Assembly (NCBI RefSeq): GCF_964275005.1 | Contig: NC_092689.1 | Span: forward strand, 8,823,200 to 8,887,199 | Reading direction: 5' to 3' | DNA from: Diadema setosum | Lineage: Eukaryota > Echinodermata > Echinoidea > Diadematoida > Diadematidae | DNA: 64,000 nt | In this document: piece after piece, positions 1 through 14,300 of the stretch | Position numbering within the stretch: the first letter of the stretch is position 1 | Layout: the number at the start of each line of letters is the position of its first letter | Position numbers and translations under genes: made by a program | Notes under the pieces: generated by a model | The model's database searches: none | What the model was told of the DNA's origin: nothing | Seen by the model: the letters and a program-made list of their open reading frames with translations, nothing else

Positions 1-3000
1 TCCCCAAGACTGTGCTGACCGTTCAGTCCAAACCAAAGTTTGCCCTGGATGAACCAGATGAAGGGGTCACTGTCCAGGGTCAACTGTCAAAGAACAGCAA
101 AATGAGTGCCAATCAGGATGCCTCTGAATCAAAAGATCTTCCGGTGATCACCATCAAGAAGAACGTCGAGGGTCGACTTGGCCTCCTCCTATGCGTGGAA
201 GACAGGGGCGATGGCACAGGGCTGTTTGTCAAGGACGTGGTGTCTGGCCTGCCAACAGCTCGAGATGGCAGCATACAGCCGGGTGATCAAATTCATGCCA
301 TCAACAACCAGTCCACCAGCGGGATTGGCATGGAGGAGGCAAAGACCTTGTTGGGAAGGGTGCCCTCTCTTGTTGAAATCAAGGCAACCAGGTAAGACTA
401 TTCTTTGTTCCAGTTACCAACTCTCATTTCTGAGGGTCTAGAATCAAAAAGGTGCCATTGTCAAAAAAGTTTATCAAAACAAGATACTTATTTAATGACC
501 AGAAATGGTGTCTTTCATATTGTTGGTTCACTTTTTTGATGAGAGCAATTAGGCATATTGATAGTGCTAAATTGTTGTATTACAAAGATCAATTAGTGTC
601 AACATAACTGTCTGAATGTGAATATTTTCCACTAATAGATGGTACAACTAAATCACATTTTATAAATAATAAGTTAATGAAAATTTTCCTTAGTTTGTTT
701 TGATTTTGTATTCCTCAGCACAAGCACTTTTCTCCAAGGATATAAAAATCTTGTATGTTTGCAGTCATCAAGCATAGTTTAAACATGCTTGAAGATTGTG
801 GTTCACGTACATGTATATCCATGATGATCTTAATTCACCAACTTGCTGTCATTGCTGCTGTTGAGCAGTGCCATGGAGTCACACCTGTTTTGTTTGGCTG
901 CGCAAAATTTTCAGAAATAGAAGACCTGTCATCCAGAGGGCGTCCTCACCTCAAACGCCGACATCGATACAGATGGGGACAGAGGCGGAGACGGAAGCTG
1001 GTGGTCTCGTAGCCGACGATGCAGAGGAAGATGATGACGAGTGGGTGTCGGATTCCAGCGAGCAGGTGGTAACTACCCCAGAGCCTCCCCTGCCAAAGGT
1101 GGACAGGGGGAAGAAGTCATCTCCGGAGGTGGCAGGCTTTGATCTGGACCTTGGGGACGTCTCTCAGGAAGACTCTGATTGGGAGGTAGGCAGGAAAGAA
1201 ATAAAAGAAAAATGGACCAATAAGTAAACAAACAAACAAACAAACAAGTAAAGAAAGCCAAACAAAACAGCAGCAATGAAAAGAGTAACACAAGCCACAC
1301 AAAATGTTTTGCAGACCTCCCAACCATTTGACTATTTACAGCTCTTGTTGTGATAGGAGTTTCCTGTTTTTCGTGATAATTTTACAACATTCTCCTGTGG
1401 GAATTGCTTTTTATGCCTCCGCCAACGAAGTGGCCGGAGGCATTATGTTTTCGGGTCGTCCGTCCGTCCGTACATCCGTCCGTCCGTACGTACGTCCGTC
1501 CGTACGTACGTCCGTCCGTCCGTCCCGTTTTGTTTTTGTCGATATCTCAAGAACCGTGTGGTGGTTTTACATCAAACTTGGTATGAGGGTATATCCTTGG
1601 GGGATAATACTTTGTGTGGATTTTACGGTCACAGGGTCAAAGGTCACAGGTTATTTTGTGAAAAAAAAATTGAAATTTCATGTTTTTCTCCATATCTCGC
1701 AAATGGTTCAAGGTATCTTCATGGAACTTAGTATATATGCTTGTACCGATGGGCAGTGATTATCTAGGGAAGTTGGGGGTCATGGGTCAAAGGTCGGGGG
1801 GCGGTCAAAGGTCAAGGTCAACTCCTCAAAATATCACTACTTTCCTTAAAATGCAATATGCCTGAAGGTTTTTTTTTTTTAAACTTGATGTATGGCATGT
1901 ATTACCCAATATATATTTTGGGGGAAGTTTCTTGCCAAAAGGTCTAAGGTCAAAAGGTAAAAGGTCAAGTGAAAGTGCTAAATTGCACTTTTTCCTCCAT
2001 ATCTCGAAAGTAACTCAAGGTATCATCATGAAACTTACATATTTATGCATGTTCTACCTAACAGTGATTCTCTCCGGAACTGTGAGGTCAAAGGTCAAAG
2101 ACCAGGTTTAGATAATGCTATTTTCCCATTTGATACTGAAATTATACTTTTTCTCAATACCTTGAAAATTACTCAATGCATAAACTTATATAAAAGGGTC
2201 AAAAGTCAAGTAAAAATCATCAGTTCCCCAAATACCTGAACTCTGACATTTTAATCATTCATCCAATTGAACCTAGTTCTACGAAAGTGAACATTCAGCA
2301 CATTTGTGGCAAACCTGTCATTTTAATATTTTGCCACTTGTGTGAACCTGTCATCACACCTATCAGACCTATTAGGAGAACCATGCATTATGGCGGAGGC
2401 ATATCAGTCGCCGTAGCGATATATCTAGTTCTTTCCTACTTTTGAGCCAAATCCCTATTTTTCAGTCAGAAAGGTTGGGAGGTCTGCTTTTGGCTACAGG
2501 CAAACCATTAAAAAAAAAAAATGAATAGGAATATGGAAGGGAGGAATGATTCCATCTACCATAATATTTTGCTTTATGTAAGACAAAAGACTGAGAATTA
2601 GGGAAACAGTCAGATGAGAGGATTCCCCACCCCGTATACTACCACCCCACCCCTCATGTAGGACATACACGTAGGCCTAAGATGATGTCTGCACTCCACA
2701 GAATTTAAGGAACTGAATTTTATGCTTTTAACATGCCGGTCAGCCACACTGGATGTGGTCTATGATAGTTGAAGGTGTAGAAGACGTGACTGAGATGATA
2801 GCATAACTTGACTTTTTTGTCCTCTCTGCTCTGAAGGACCTGTCAGTGAGCGAAGAAGAGCCCAGCCGTCTGGATGAGGTGGGCGACATCATGAAAGATC
2901 TCCAGAAGCACCATGGAGGCTACACCCCGCAGATGTCGGAGGCAGAAAAAGTGGTAAATTTAATCATTTTGTGTTTTACACATTCCATACACTACAGTGA

Positions 3001-5357
3001 GGTTGAAAACAAAAGAATGGAACCTTTTTTTTTTCTTTTTTTTCAGTATTTGTTCATATACAATGTATGAAAGCGTTTGGGTTATGCACACAACAAAGTG
3101 ATTTGTTTTTTGTTAAGGACAATAAGTTTTCATCGTTATCTTGTTGGTTTGTTGCCACATTATGCAACAACACTGAATACAAGTTTGTATGTACATGTAT
3201 CACATTAATTTTTAGTGCACATGGCAGCATTGTATGATGAAAAATCACATGAACCTTGTTGAAAGTGAATATTGAGAACAAACCAATTTTTAGCTAGTTG
3301 GCAGTGTAATTCATTATTGGTATCTTCAGCTTCATTTTCTGTGACAGTAACTAAAATCAGTTATGTGCAGTGAAGAGTAAATATACAACATGTTCATTTT
3401 GCCAGTGGCATTCATGATCGTGTTTGATGATTGTGATATAACACCTGTCATAATCTGCTGACTAGTTTTGTGTGGAAATGCACAAATCCTCAGCAAAGGG
3501 GTTAACTGTTAGATGATATTTCATTAGCTATGAAATAGCAGTATGATCATTGCTTTCTGTACCATAAGCATTGATCAAGAGTTGTTTGTAATTTCTATGA
3601 ATTGATGAACCTGGGATGTATAGAGATGTTGTGGTGGATGTGTACTTGATTGGGATTTTGTGTTTTGTCTCACTGCAGCAATCCGTGACCAGTCCCCGTT
3701 CAGTCCAGTCCCCAACGTCTCCCACCTCCGTGAATTCCTCACCCCTCAGTCCACTCTCTCCGCAAACCCTGCCCTCCACCGTCAAGTCGCGGTTCTCCTT
3801 CGCCGAGCCGCCCACCTCCCCGTCCATCGCCCAGGATGCCAGCGAGGAGGAAGAGGGTGCCCTCTCCTCCTCCACCACGCCGTGGGACTCGTCCAGCCCG
3901 AGCAAGCTCGACAGCTCGCCGCAGCGCTCGCGGCCAGACTCCCTGGAGCAGGAACTGGACTCCAACCTTGGCAGTCTGCCCCCGTCGCCGACCGGAAAGG
4001 CTTACGGGGCAGACGCGCTGCCCCCGACGCCCACGGGATCAAGACCGGCAGCCGACGCCCTCAAGAGGCTGAGTTTGGCCCGGGACTCGCCCATAGGGAG
4101 CGAATTCTCCACCTCTGTGAGGATCGGCACCCCCACCGGCAGACCTCCTTCAGCACAGGGAAGTGAAGGCGGAAACCTCAGCATCGGTGAAGTGAGAACC
4201 AGCTTCATCTGTCTTTTTAAGTGAAAATGAGTTCATTTGATGAGAACATTTCCAATCAGATGTTAACTCATACTGTAAAGTAAGATATTTTCGTAGCAGG
4301 TAATTTTTGCAAATCGGAGCTGACAGCCTTTTTTGCAACATGAAATTTTTGTGAAATGCCCCTGGCATTCAATGCACATAGTGTAAACGAGAACTTTCAC
4401 ATACTGGTACATTTTAATTTTGCAAATCTTGGCTCGTGCGAAGTTTGCGCAATGAAAGTACAAGTGAACATTTCTGGTGTTACAGTAATCAACATCAGAA
4501 TTCATTCTTCACTTCTTGACATAGAAGTTTTTATGTGAAGAAATATGATATGAAATTATAGGCCCTATGCATGTTTAATCCCAGGCAAAAATGAAATTTC
4601 AAATTCCATCTCCATATATGCACAACTTTTTACCATTTAAGAAACAGCTAGTATTTGCTGCATTGATACATGTGTGGTTATCATTAAAACATGTGATTCC
4701 ACTTTAAATAAAGCTCATACCAGCTGTGAATTACAAATCAATATTGTGCTACAACAAGTTTACATTTCCCAGAACCTCAGCATTGACCACCGTTAAGAAA
4801 AAAACAAAAAAACAAAAAAAAACAAAAAAACAGCAACAACAAATCACTAGATCTGCAAGACCAGTGGATTCTGCTTTCATCTCATTGGAGTTCATGTATT
4901 ATGTTCATTGTTTTTCTGTCTTAGTAATTGTTAACTTGATTGTCTATAACCTTTGATGGCCTCCTTTATTGCAGAGTGGAATTGTGTGGATAGAGCTGGA
5001 GAAACCGGAAGGAGGAGGACTCGGATTCAGTGTCATTGGGGCGGAGAAGGGGGGCAAGACCAGCATCTTTGTGAAGACTGTCACCCCCGACGGTGTGGCT
5101 GGGAGAGACGGGAGGCTGAAAGTTGGAGACAGGCTGCTGCAGGTGAGATATACAGATTGTAGAGGCCAAGTGAAGATGTGACTTACCTTGCAGAGATGAG
5201 AATCGATGATGATGGTTATGATGAAATTTGTGATGCTAATATTAATGATGGTGATGTGATGATGATGATGATGGTGATGATGGTGATGATGGTGATGATG
5301 GTGATGATGGTGATGATGGTGATGATGGTGATGATGATGATGATGATGATGATGATG

Positions 5358-5388
<31 letters not shown>

Positions 5389-8300
5389 AGATAAAGTGTG
5401 GTAGTGATGATGATTATAGTAGTGATGGTAGGATGGTGATGAGGGTGATGGGGATGGTGAGGATTATATTAATGGTAATGATTAAATGGTGATGTCTCTA
5501 ACCAAGTATATGAACTGCAATACTGTGCTCACATAGACAAAATGCTCATCTAAAGTTTGCCTGTAAAGCTGAATGGGGAGTCTTTCGTGTTGCAGTTGTG
5601 TTGTATTGCATTTCATTGACAGAAAGTCACAGATGGAAAAAAAAGAAGAAATGCTTTAGTCACTGCATATTGATAATTTGTGGACTTTATGCAAAAGACT
5701 AAGATGCTGTAATCTATGCTGCAGTAGAGTTTACACATTATCATTTTCTAAATCGACGCTCCAGGTGAATGGTCAGAGCCTTGTGGGTATGACCCAGAAC
5801 AAAGTCATCACCATTCTGAGGAAATGCAAGGGGCTGGTGAGACTGGCTGTGACAGGGTAAGATTACAGTGTGTCAAGCTACTCAAACTTGTCTCACGTTT
5901 TGCATGTTTACACATCTCTTGTTCATTCCCAGCGGTGGAAACTTGGACTACTTTCTTACATTATCTATGCAACTGATAATCTGAAAAAGTATGTAATGGC
6001 AAGATAGATTGTGGGAAATTCTATTTGAAATGAATTCAAGTTTTCTGCTGGGGAGGTGTTCTGTTGTGTTCTGTTGATTTTTATTTTCTTTTAGTATTGT
6101 AATGTCTTTTTAGTTCACACTTTGTAACAGAATGACATCACACAAGATGTCTGCAGGCGACCATATGTGTACAGTGTATCTCCTTTATTTGCATATTTGC
6201 CTTGTATCCAGTTGCTTTCTAATTTTCTTTTAACTTCTTGAGCATGCACAATGGTGGTACATGTAATGCTTGTTCAGAATATGTATCCATTCTCCTCAAG
6301 GTCAAGCAAATTTTTTGTGTTTATACTTTATAGCTAGAATTATCAAAACAATACCATACTTGCCAACTAGTAAGATTTTATCAGATTCAGTAAGATTTTT
6401 TACATTAAAAATAGCAAAATCAGATTTTCTGTCAGAGAAATCAGATTTTTAAAAAATATTTAGATATACCTTTCATGTGTATTTTCTGAAGATTTGACCG
6501 AAAGTAAGATTTTTAACTTCAGTTTGCATATAAAATAAGATTTTTGCAATCCACAAGTAAGATATTTCGTCTTGAAATGTTGGCAGGCATGCAATACATT
6601 TGAGGTACCTGTATACCCCATATATGTACCAAGCTGAATAAGATTCTAGTTGTTTGTTTGTTTGTGTGGGTTTTTTTTTTCATTATATGATATATTTAGT
6701 AATGTTCAGACATCATATTTTGCTGCCTAATGATAAATAAAGTGCTTTTATGTTAAAACACACACCTGGCAAATAATACTAGTATCATGGATAAACGTAT
6801 GATTTACTGAAGTGTTTGGGTGGACCATGGTAGTATAATTTTCTGCACTTCCCTCTCAGGCAATTGTCCCGGCCCGCTAGCCGTGTGGGTACGGAGGAGC
6901 GGAGAGCGTCCTCGGACGTCAATGACCGGCTGACCGCCACGGATGTGGAGGAAGGTACAGAGGGCGCTGGGAGCGATGTGGAGCTGTCAGTAGCCGAGTC
7001 ATACACCGAATCTGCCAGGGATGCAGGCTACAGGCAACCTCAGGGTTAGTGGTCATTGATGGACGGAACGGTCCAGATTTTCTCTTTTGCTCCTTTGGAG
7101 CGCTAACCCTCACTTCTTTGATGGAATTTCACCGATTTTGTAGATAGTACTTGGTGTGAGAACATGGCTCCCTGTCACACATTATAGATCTGAGTTCCTC
7201 CTGTTCTGTCTGACTGAATCAAGGTTTATCTCATTAAATTTTGGCCAAATTTCTTATGTTTATGTGAAAAAAATTCAAACGTGGGTTAAATGTTCTAGAA
7301 TATACTTAGTACATAAGACACAACGAAGTGAGTATTGAGATATTTCTGATTTCAAGTTGTTTTTTGTTTGTTTTGTTTTGTTTTTTGTTTGTAGACTTGG
7401 ATTGGAGTATGAAGGTGCTGATTTATAGATCTCTCCATAACAATTATGCATTTCAGCAAAATATCTGTCAGCACCTCATTTTCTGTCAAGGTGTATTGAT
7501 AGAAACATACGAAAGTGGGGAAAGTCATGTGTAAAACAATCTTTACCTGGCCCATGAAAGCAAGTAAAAAACTGAATTGGTAGAAATGACCTTGGCTGTA
7601 CATGTATTTGATAATTTGCTTTCTTAGTAGGAAAAAGGGAATTTTAGGTGAAATGTACATGATTTGAGGACAAACATAGGAACTTAAGATCTAAAATGTG
7701 ATACAAGCCATGTTTGATGTCAACTCTTTCATCTTTAAGTGGAAAATTTGTTGAAATGAGTGGCTTTTGGAATCTCTCTTGATGTTGACCCAGTTCATGT
7801 CATTTGGTGTGCTTTCTTGTTCTCACTTTTGCACTTTGATGTTGGACTCGTCAGGATAAATCTACAGATTTGTGTTTGCATGTGGATTCTGTCTCTAGCT
7901 TTGTGATAATGCCTTTTTGTTTGCACTTTGTCATTTGCGCTAATATGTGAATAGAGATTGCTTCTTATTGTTTTTGATGGCTTTGTGATGAGTTTGCTTC
8001 TCATAAGCTACCTTGGTGACCACAGAATTTTTGCAATGTTACAATGAATTTTTGGGAAACTACATCCTGCACCCAGAAGATACAAAGAAGTACAAATTCA
8101 GTACAGTAGAATGTCAATCGAAAATTTGATGTCATTCTTTTGTGATGGCCTCATGAGTTGTTATGGCAGTTTCCAACACTTATAGGTGTTACCAGTTTTC
8201 TTTTCATTAAACTTCCATCCGTCTGTAGTGTTTAAAATGTTTGTTCTGCTGTTAAGTTTCTTTCAGTTTAGATTAGTTTGCATTTTCCATGTCAGTAGAG

Positions 8301-11300
8301 ACACTTATAATCTCACTTGATGGAGATAGTAATCAAGGCGTACAATTTCTTCCATATCTTTGCATAGAATAGAGTTGTTCCATTTATTTCTACACTTTTC
8401 TGACTATGCTCTTAAAAATATGTAAAACAGCAAATTGTTCGGGCCAATCAGGGAGAGTCATGGGCTAACAGACTCGATCATAAGGCCATTGTGATATAAT
8501 ATGATTTTTTTTTTTTTTTTTTTTGCCAGCACAGTACAAAATGTTTGCATGATTTGTCACTTCACATCTTTTCACTAGTTTTTTTTTTTTTTGATTCACA
8601 GAGGAGGCAGAATTTACTTGCCTCCCACACATTTTACTAGTTGTGTTATTTTGATTTAATTGTTAATTTTGTTGATGTTGTTTTTCTTCTTCTTCTTTAC
8701 ACACCTCACACCATTCACCTTTCCTCCACTGCCCTGTGGTGTTCACTTTCTTTTTGCTCTTTATGTTTGCATGTTCACCATCACATCACCTCTTGTCTGC
8801 CATCACCCTGCATCTGATTGGACACTCTAAACTTGACCCTTACATCTTTGACCCCATTTTGATAAAACTCTTTAAAACCTGTACCTTGACCTTTATTCCC
8901 TGTTTCAATATCTACACCCACTGGGCTGGGCATTTTGTTATCATATTTTTGCAATCTGGACTGCTCATTCCATGCACTGTATTGACTGGTTTTTGTTTGA
9001 AAATGATGTCAAACTTGTGGGAAAACACTGATGCAATCAATCATTGTGCCAAGCTCATTTTACCCATTCAAACATCAAACTTTGTATTCAAAATCCAAAC
9101 TGGGGTTTTTGAATTCATTACAAATGAATGATTATGTAATGATTATTCATGCACAAATTGCATGGATCAATTCTTCAAAACAAAACCACCCAAAACTTGA
9201 ACAAACATAAAAATATCCAAATCATTGCGGGAATAAAATCCAAATGAAACAGACGACTTTGATGTGTCTGACCGTGAGGACTTGACCGGTAGCGTGACCT
9301 TTGACTCCTCCCTGTCCTTCACCCTCCCCATTAGCCTGGCGGGGCTACCGAGCTCCCGTAACTACGGGAGCATGGCGATAACCCCACCGCCACCCGAGTT
9401 CAGGGCTGGCTACACAGGTAATTGCACAAATTGACAGAGAGTGCTACTTTTTCTACTTTTTCTACCACTGCCGCTACTACTACTTCTACTAAACATGTAT
9501 GTCTACAGCTGTTCTATGACTTTATCTACAATCTACAATTACTATTAATCCGTGTGGATGTATGTACAGTTTTTGAAATCTTGGAATGGCTGTTATGTTA
9601 TATCTGGTTTTGAGCTGTTTCATTATTTTATGCATGAAAGCAATTATCATGGTCATGCTGTGTTTCACTTTTGTTATGTAATAGCCTCAAAAGAAACTTG
9701 ATCTTTTGTATCTATGAATCTTCATGCAATCTTGTGACATATCCTATTTCTACATAGAATGAAAACAAAGTCAGAGATGCATTTTGTTTCCCTTAAACAT
9801 GGAGCAAAGTGTACTGTATCACAAACTTACTTTGAAATGACATTCATTTTTGAAGACAAACAACAAATGTTTGAGTTGTTATGATTGTTAAATACTGATG
9901 AAGTAACCAGACTTATTCGAGATAAATGATATACAAGATTTGAAGTCCGCAAACTTGTTATCATTCCTTTCGGTACAGACGACACTTCTTCTGTCTCTGT
10001 CTGTCAGTGCATGAATCTAAATAAGGCAAATTCAAGATTTTGAGGTAGAACAGTCAGGTCATTGTAATCTGGTCCTCCCAGAGACTGGGTTGATGAGTAG
10101 GGCTCATGTTAAGTGCAAGGCTCTTCCATGTACAAGTTGGTTATCACTGCATATGCAGATTAGCTGAGGGGATGTTGCCATGGCCTCAAAAGTTTCCAAC
10201 TCACATGCATGCACACTTAATTTCCATTCTCGCAATGATGTGAAAACAAATGGTATACTTAGAATAGATCAAATTATGTGAAAAATTCACAGTGATGACT
10301 TTGAAAGGAAAGAGGTTGGTGAATGGTGCATTATTGAGCAAAAACATGATTTTAAAAAAAATCATTTTATGTCTCAAGAAATGGATGAAGGAAAACATTA
10401 TCACTTCCTCTACTTTGAATGGCCTTGTACCCTCAACAAAAGTTCAACAACAGAAAAAATCTCATGATCTTGATAGAGGAGTGAAACCATAGCAGGTGTT
10501 TCTTCACCATTTCCATTTCTGCCACTGTACTTATTGTGAAGGGGACAAGATCATCATTCTTCCTGTTGACATGGTCTTCCTCAGTAAATGGAGAACTTGA
10601 GTATTATGCGTATATTCATTTATGCCTGCAATGACGATTCTTAACTTCTCTCTGCAGTATGCATGCAGCAAGAGTATTTTTCGAAATTCTTTAATTCTTA
10701 CTCAAAACTTCCAAAAGCGTGTGAAATACAAGTACCTGTTACCTGCTTGTAGTATTCTGATGACCCAATTACTGACAGATATATATATACAATTAATATA
10801 TGTATGCTTTGGCACTGGCATCCTCTAAGTGAGCCTGATTATAATTGCATTGTAGTTAACAAATGCTTGCAATGTATCGCAACTACATATGAAGCAGCAC
10901 ATAATATCTATATTCACCTTTGTCTATTCTTGCATATTCTGCATGCGATGAGTGGTTCCAATAGAAGTTCAGCCAATTTTGATTCCATCCACATATGCAA
11001 GGCACTCACTCGCCTACTCTCGTTTCTCAATTGTAAAAATGCATGCCTGGCAAATGCCCATCACCACATAGAGCAAGATACAGACAGTGACATTGATTCC
11101 ACGGCCGACCTTCCCGACGACTTAGACGGACCGGTGTCGCCCAGCGGTCAAGGTGTGGCAAGGGGAGTATCAGCCAGTCTTCTTGCAGCTCAGAAAGTGG
11201 GACAAGCTTTGCAGGTGAGAGCATGAGTTGCTAAAATTATATTTTCCGTCATTGTCTTCTGTATTATTTTGAGAGTTATCTTCTGTATTAGTTGTAAGAA

Positions 11301-14300
11301 TTGCTACATCATATGGGACATTTATACCATGTTCCGGATGGCCATGGCAGTCACATTTCTGGCCACTGTGGACAAAATGGGATGGACGTGACACAACGCG
11401 GTGGGATGGGGCAGGCAAAAGTGACAGGCTGTGATGCCGTTGATGCTGTGTCAGACTTTTAAATTGTCAAAAACTTTGCCACGGCAGCCACAGCGTAGCA
11501 GCCACAGGCCGTTGTAAAATGTGATGAATGCAACAAAATGTGACAGGACAAAACAGACCATAACATAAACTGGAGCTCTCTTTAAAACATTGCTAGTCGT
11601 GTGATTTTCATTTGCCTACTTTACCTCTATCTCATCGTGAAATGTTATCCTGTGATACATTCCAGGAAGCAAGTCAACCTAGGTATCCTTTGTAGGATTG
11701 AAAATATATAGTTCTAGAAATTTGTGACTGACTTTCACTCCTTGACTGATTGATTGACTTTGTTCAGAATCGCAAGAAGGGGCTACAGGAGAGCGATGAC
11801 GACTCCCTCTCGTGGGGAAGTGATGACAGCCTGCCATTGGACGATGCGGACAGGGACGTCAGCGAGGGCGGTGCCAACAGCGCCCTCCGCGGCACGCCGA
11901 GCACCAAGATTCTGGAGGACATCACGGAAGTGGAGCTGTCCCGACTCTCGGTTGTGCGTCCTGCTGCTGGTGGGCGGTACGCCGGGAAAGGGCTGAGAAA
12001 CTGCATCGCCAAGATCCAGAAGCAGATCGACAAGCAAGATCCCGCCGAGGAGTTCAAGGTGGGACAGATTTACTGACTGACGGACCACTGTACTGACAGA
12101 TTTTAACGTATATGTGCATTGTTGCACACTTGGCCATATAGGAATACCTGTGTACATACATGACAGTTCAGTGGACTGTACAAAGCTGCATATGCTTACA
12201 TAGCTTGGCGACAATCGCATATAGAAACATGGCTTACTCTAAGCTGGTTTGATTCTTGTTTATGATCATATGGTACTTGATCTAGTACTTGATTACATGG
12301 CTACGAGTTCACATGCCCACATATTACATGGCTAGACCCCAAACACACCCCAGTCTTTCCCAATGCCTAGACAGATGATCATCAGACACAATTAAATTGC
12401 ACAGTCAACAACAAACAGCTGTGCTTTAGATTATGATTTAATGTAAGCGCTGTGAAACAAGTTACAGTTTGTGAGAAGACTATACAAATGTAATTATTGT
12501 AATTTGCTGTGACAGCAATGGCAGAAAGGGGACCCTGTGCTTTGTGTCAATATGTCACGTAAACCAAAGAGGTGTACTTTGTGCAGAGGATTCAACAAAT
12601 CTTACGGTGTACACAATAGCCTGAATTCACAAAGGTGGTTTTGATTTAGACCATGGTTTACGCAAATTTTTCTGCGTAAATGTGCGTCATAGATTGCGTA
12701 AGCCGACAGACGTCCAATAACAATCACGCGTTGATACACGCAAGTCAATGGTATGCCCATTTCATGCTTGTTTTAGTACATGGTTTGAATTCAAAGTACG
12801 GTCTGAATTTAAACCACCTTTGTGAATTCAGGCCAATAAGTTTGAAAAAGTACAGTGACACCTTATGGTGTCATGGCAGTGTCACTCAAGAATTGATGTT
12901 GGCATCTGACACCACTCTTTCTCTGTTCCTGTCCATTGATTGTAACAGACACTTCGCCAGGTGAAGGCAATTGACAACTGTGAGGAGGCTAAGAAGGCAG
13001 AGAACAAGGACAAAAACAGATTTCGCAACGTCTTGCCATGTGAGTTGACTTTTTCGATCCCACCGGAGGGAGAACTGCTCTCTGGAACCTGACAACTAAT
13101 GTTTACAGTGCATACATTTGTAGAATTCATGTTGATATCCAATTAAATAGATTGATTGAATATTGCATTCAGAGCATTAGCCCACAGTCAACAGCTGATT
13201 GAATGTGAACAATGTACTTTATCAAGATTTTGTTAATCAAATTCTCATAGAGGTTGATGATTTAGCACACAGCATTTACAAAGCAAAACAATGGGTACTA
13301 GATTATTTCTTAGCTGCTTTATTTTGTTACAATGGAGGATTCTTGCACATTTCATTTCAAGATGCATTCCTTCGTTCAATGTTGCAGACGACAAGACCAG
13401 AGTCATTCTGGAGGACAGTGGTCCGTCCGACTACATCAATGCCAGCCACATCAAGACCCGGGTGGGCAAGGACACGTATGAGTACGTTGCCTGCCAAGGA
13501 CCCCTACCTAACACCACGGAAGACTTCTGGCTCATGGTCTGGGAGCAGAGGTCAGATGTCATCGCCATGGTTACCATGGACATGGAGAGCGGAAAGGTTT
13601 GTGGTGGTTTTACTGCTCTAAATGTTAGGTCATGTTTATGGAAGTGCAAGTGAAAACCACTCATGATAGACAATAGAAATGTGATGGTAGACTTGTTGTA
13701 GTACACATTATAACTTTGCAAATGTATATTTTGTGCAGTGCTCCTTAACTCAAAAAGAAATGGAAAGGTAGAGCATGCTGATTACATTATTGCAATGACA
13801 GAAAAGAAAGAGAATGACAAATACTTAACTAATGAGAGATCACGATGCAGTGACACAATTTGTTTTTCTGAAGAAGAGGAAAAGGGCAGTAAGTTTGCCC
13901 TTAAGAGGCTTGTCCAGGGAGAGAGAGAAGAATATTAACCTGTCCACTGTCTTCCACCCCTCCACCAGGTGAAGTGCCATCGCTACTGGCCGGAATCTGC
14001 CAAGTCTTCCCTCATGGTTTATGGCAGGATTGAGGTCCGCCTGGAGGGTCACCAGGTCCTGGAGAACTTTGGTGTCCGCAGGATACTGATGATTGACACT
14101 GAGGTGAGTATTTGATGGCTGACTCGTGTGTAACAGTTATTTGAGAGGCAGTTTTTTGGAGGGTGAAAATTAGCAGGTGTTTCCTGAAATTCATCTTGAG
14201 AAAAGTCTTGCACAAAGTATATTCTATTTAATAATGTAATTCAAAGAGTTACTGTGGTTGCCAGGGATGTTAAGAGTGAGCCATCCTAATAACAAAGATA

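Larger units (their letters stand above)
1311..2486. repeat. Outer TIR repeat enclosing the GCCTCCGCC element
   Basis: GCAGACCTCCCAACC (1311-1325) is matched inverted by GGTTGGGAGGTCTGC (2472-2486) in the intron after the second PTPN13 exon seen. The ends resemble those of the repeat at 6355-6595. The 1412-2403 repeat would have inserted into it. This is inferred from the ends only. Confidence 0.5.

Noticed and set aside
3528-4166. Long alternative frames over the Ser/Pro-rich exon
   Set aside because: The frame that keeps phase with neighbouring exons (3679-4191) is the real one; the others reflect GC-rich codon bias.
5178-5492. 104-codon ORF made mostly of Met and Asp
   Set aside because: It is the translation of the GATGGT microsatellite in an intron, not a gene.
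8736-9131. 131-codon ORF on the plus strand
   Set aside because: It lies inside a PTPN13 intron, has a hydrophobic low-information composition and matches no family I know.
11317-11551. Stretch with repeated TGTGACAGG/GCCACAGC phrases suspected to be a repeat
   Set aside because: No consistent unit or terminal repeats could be defined.
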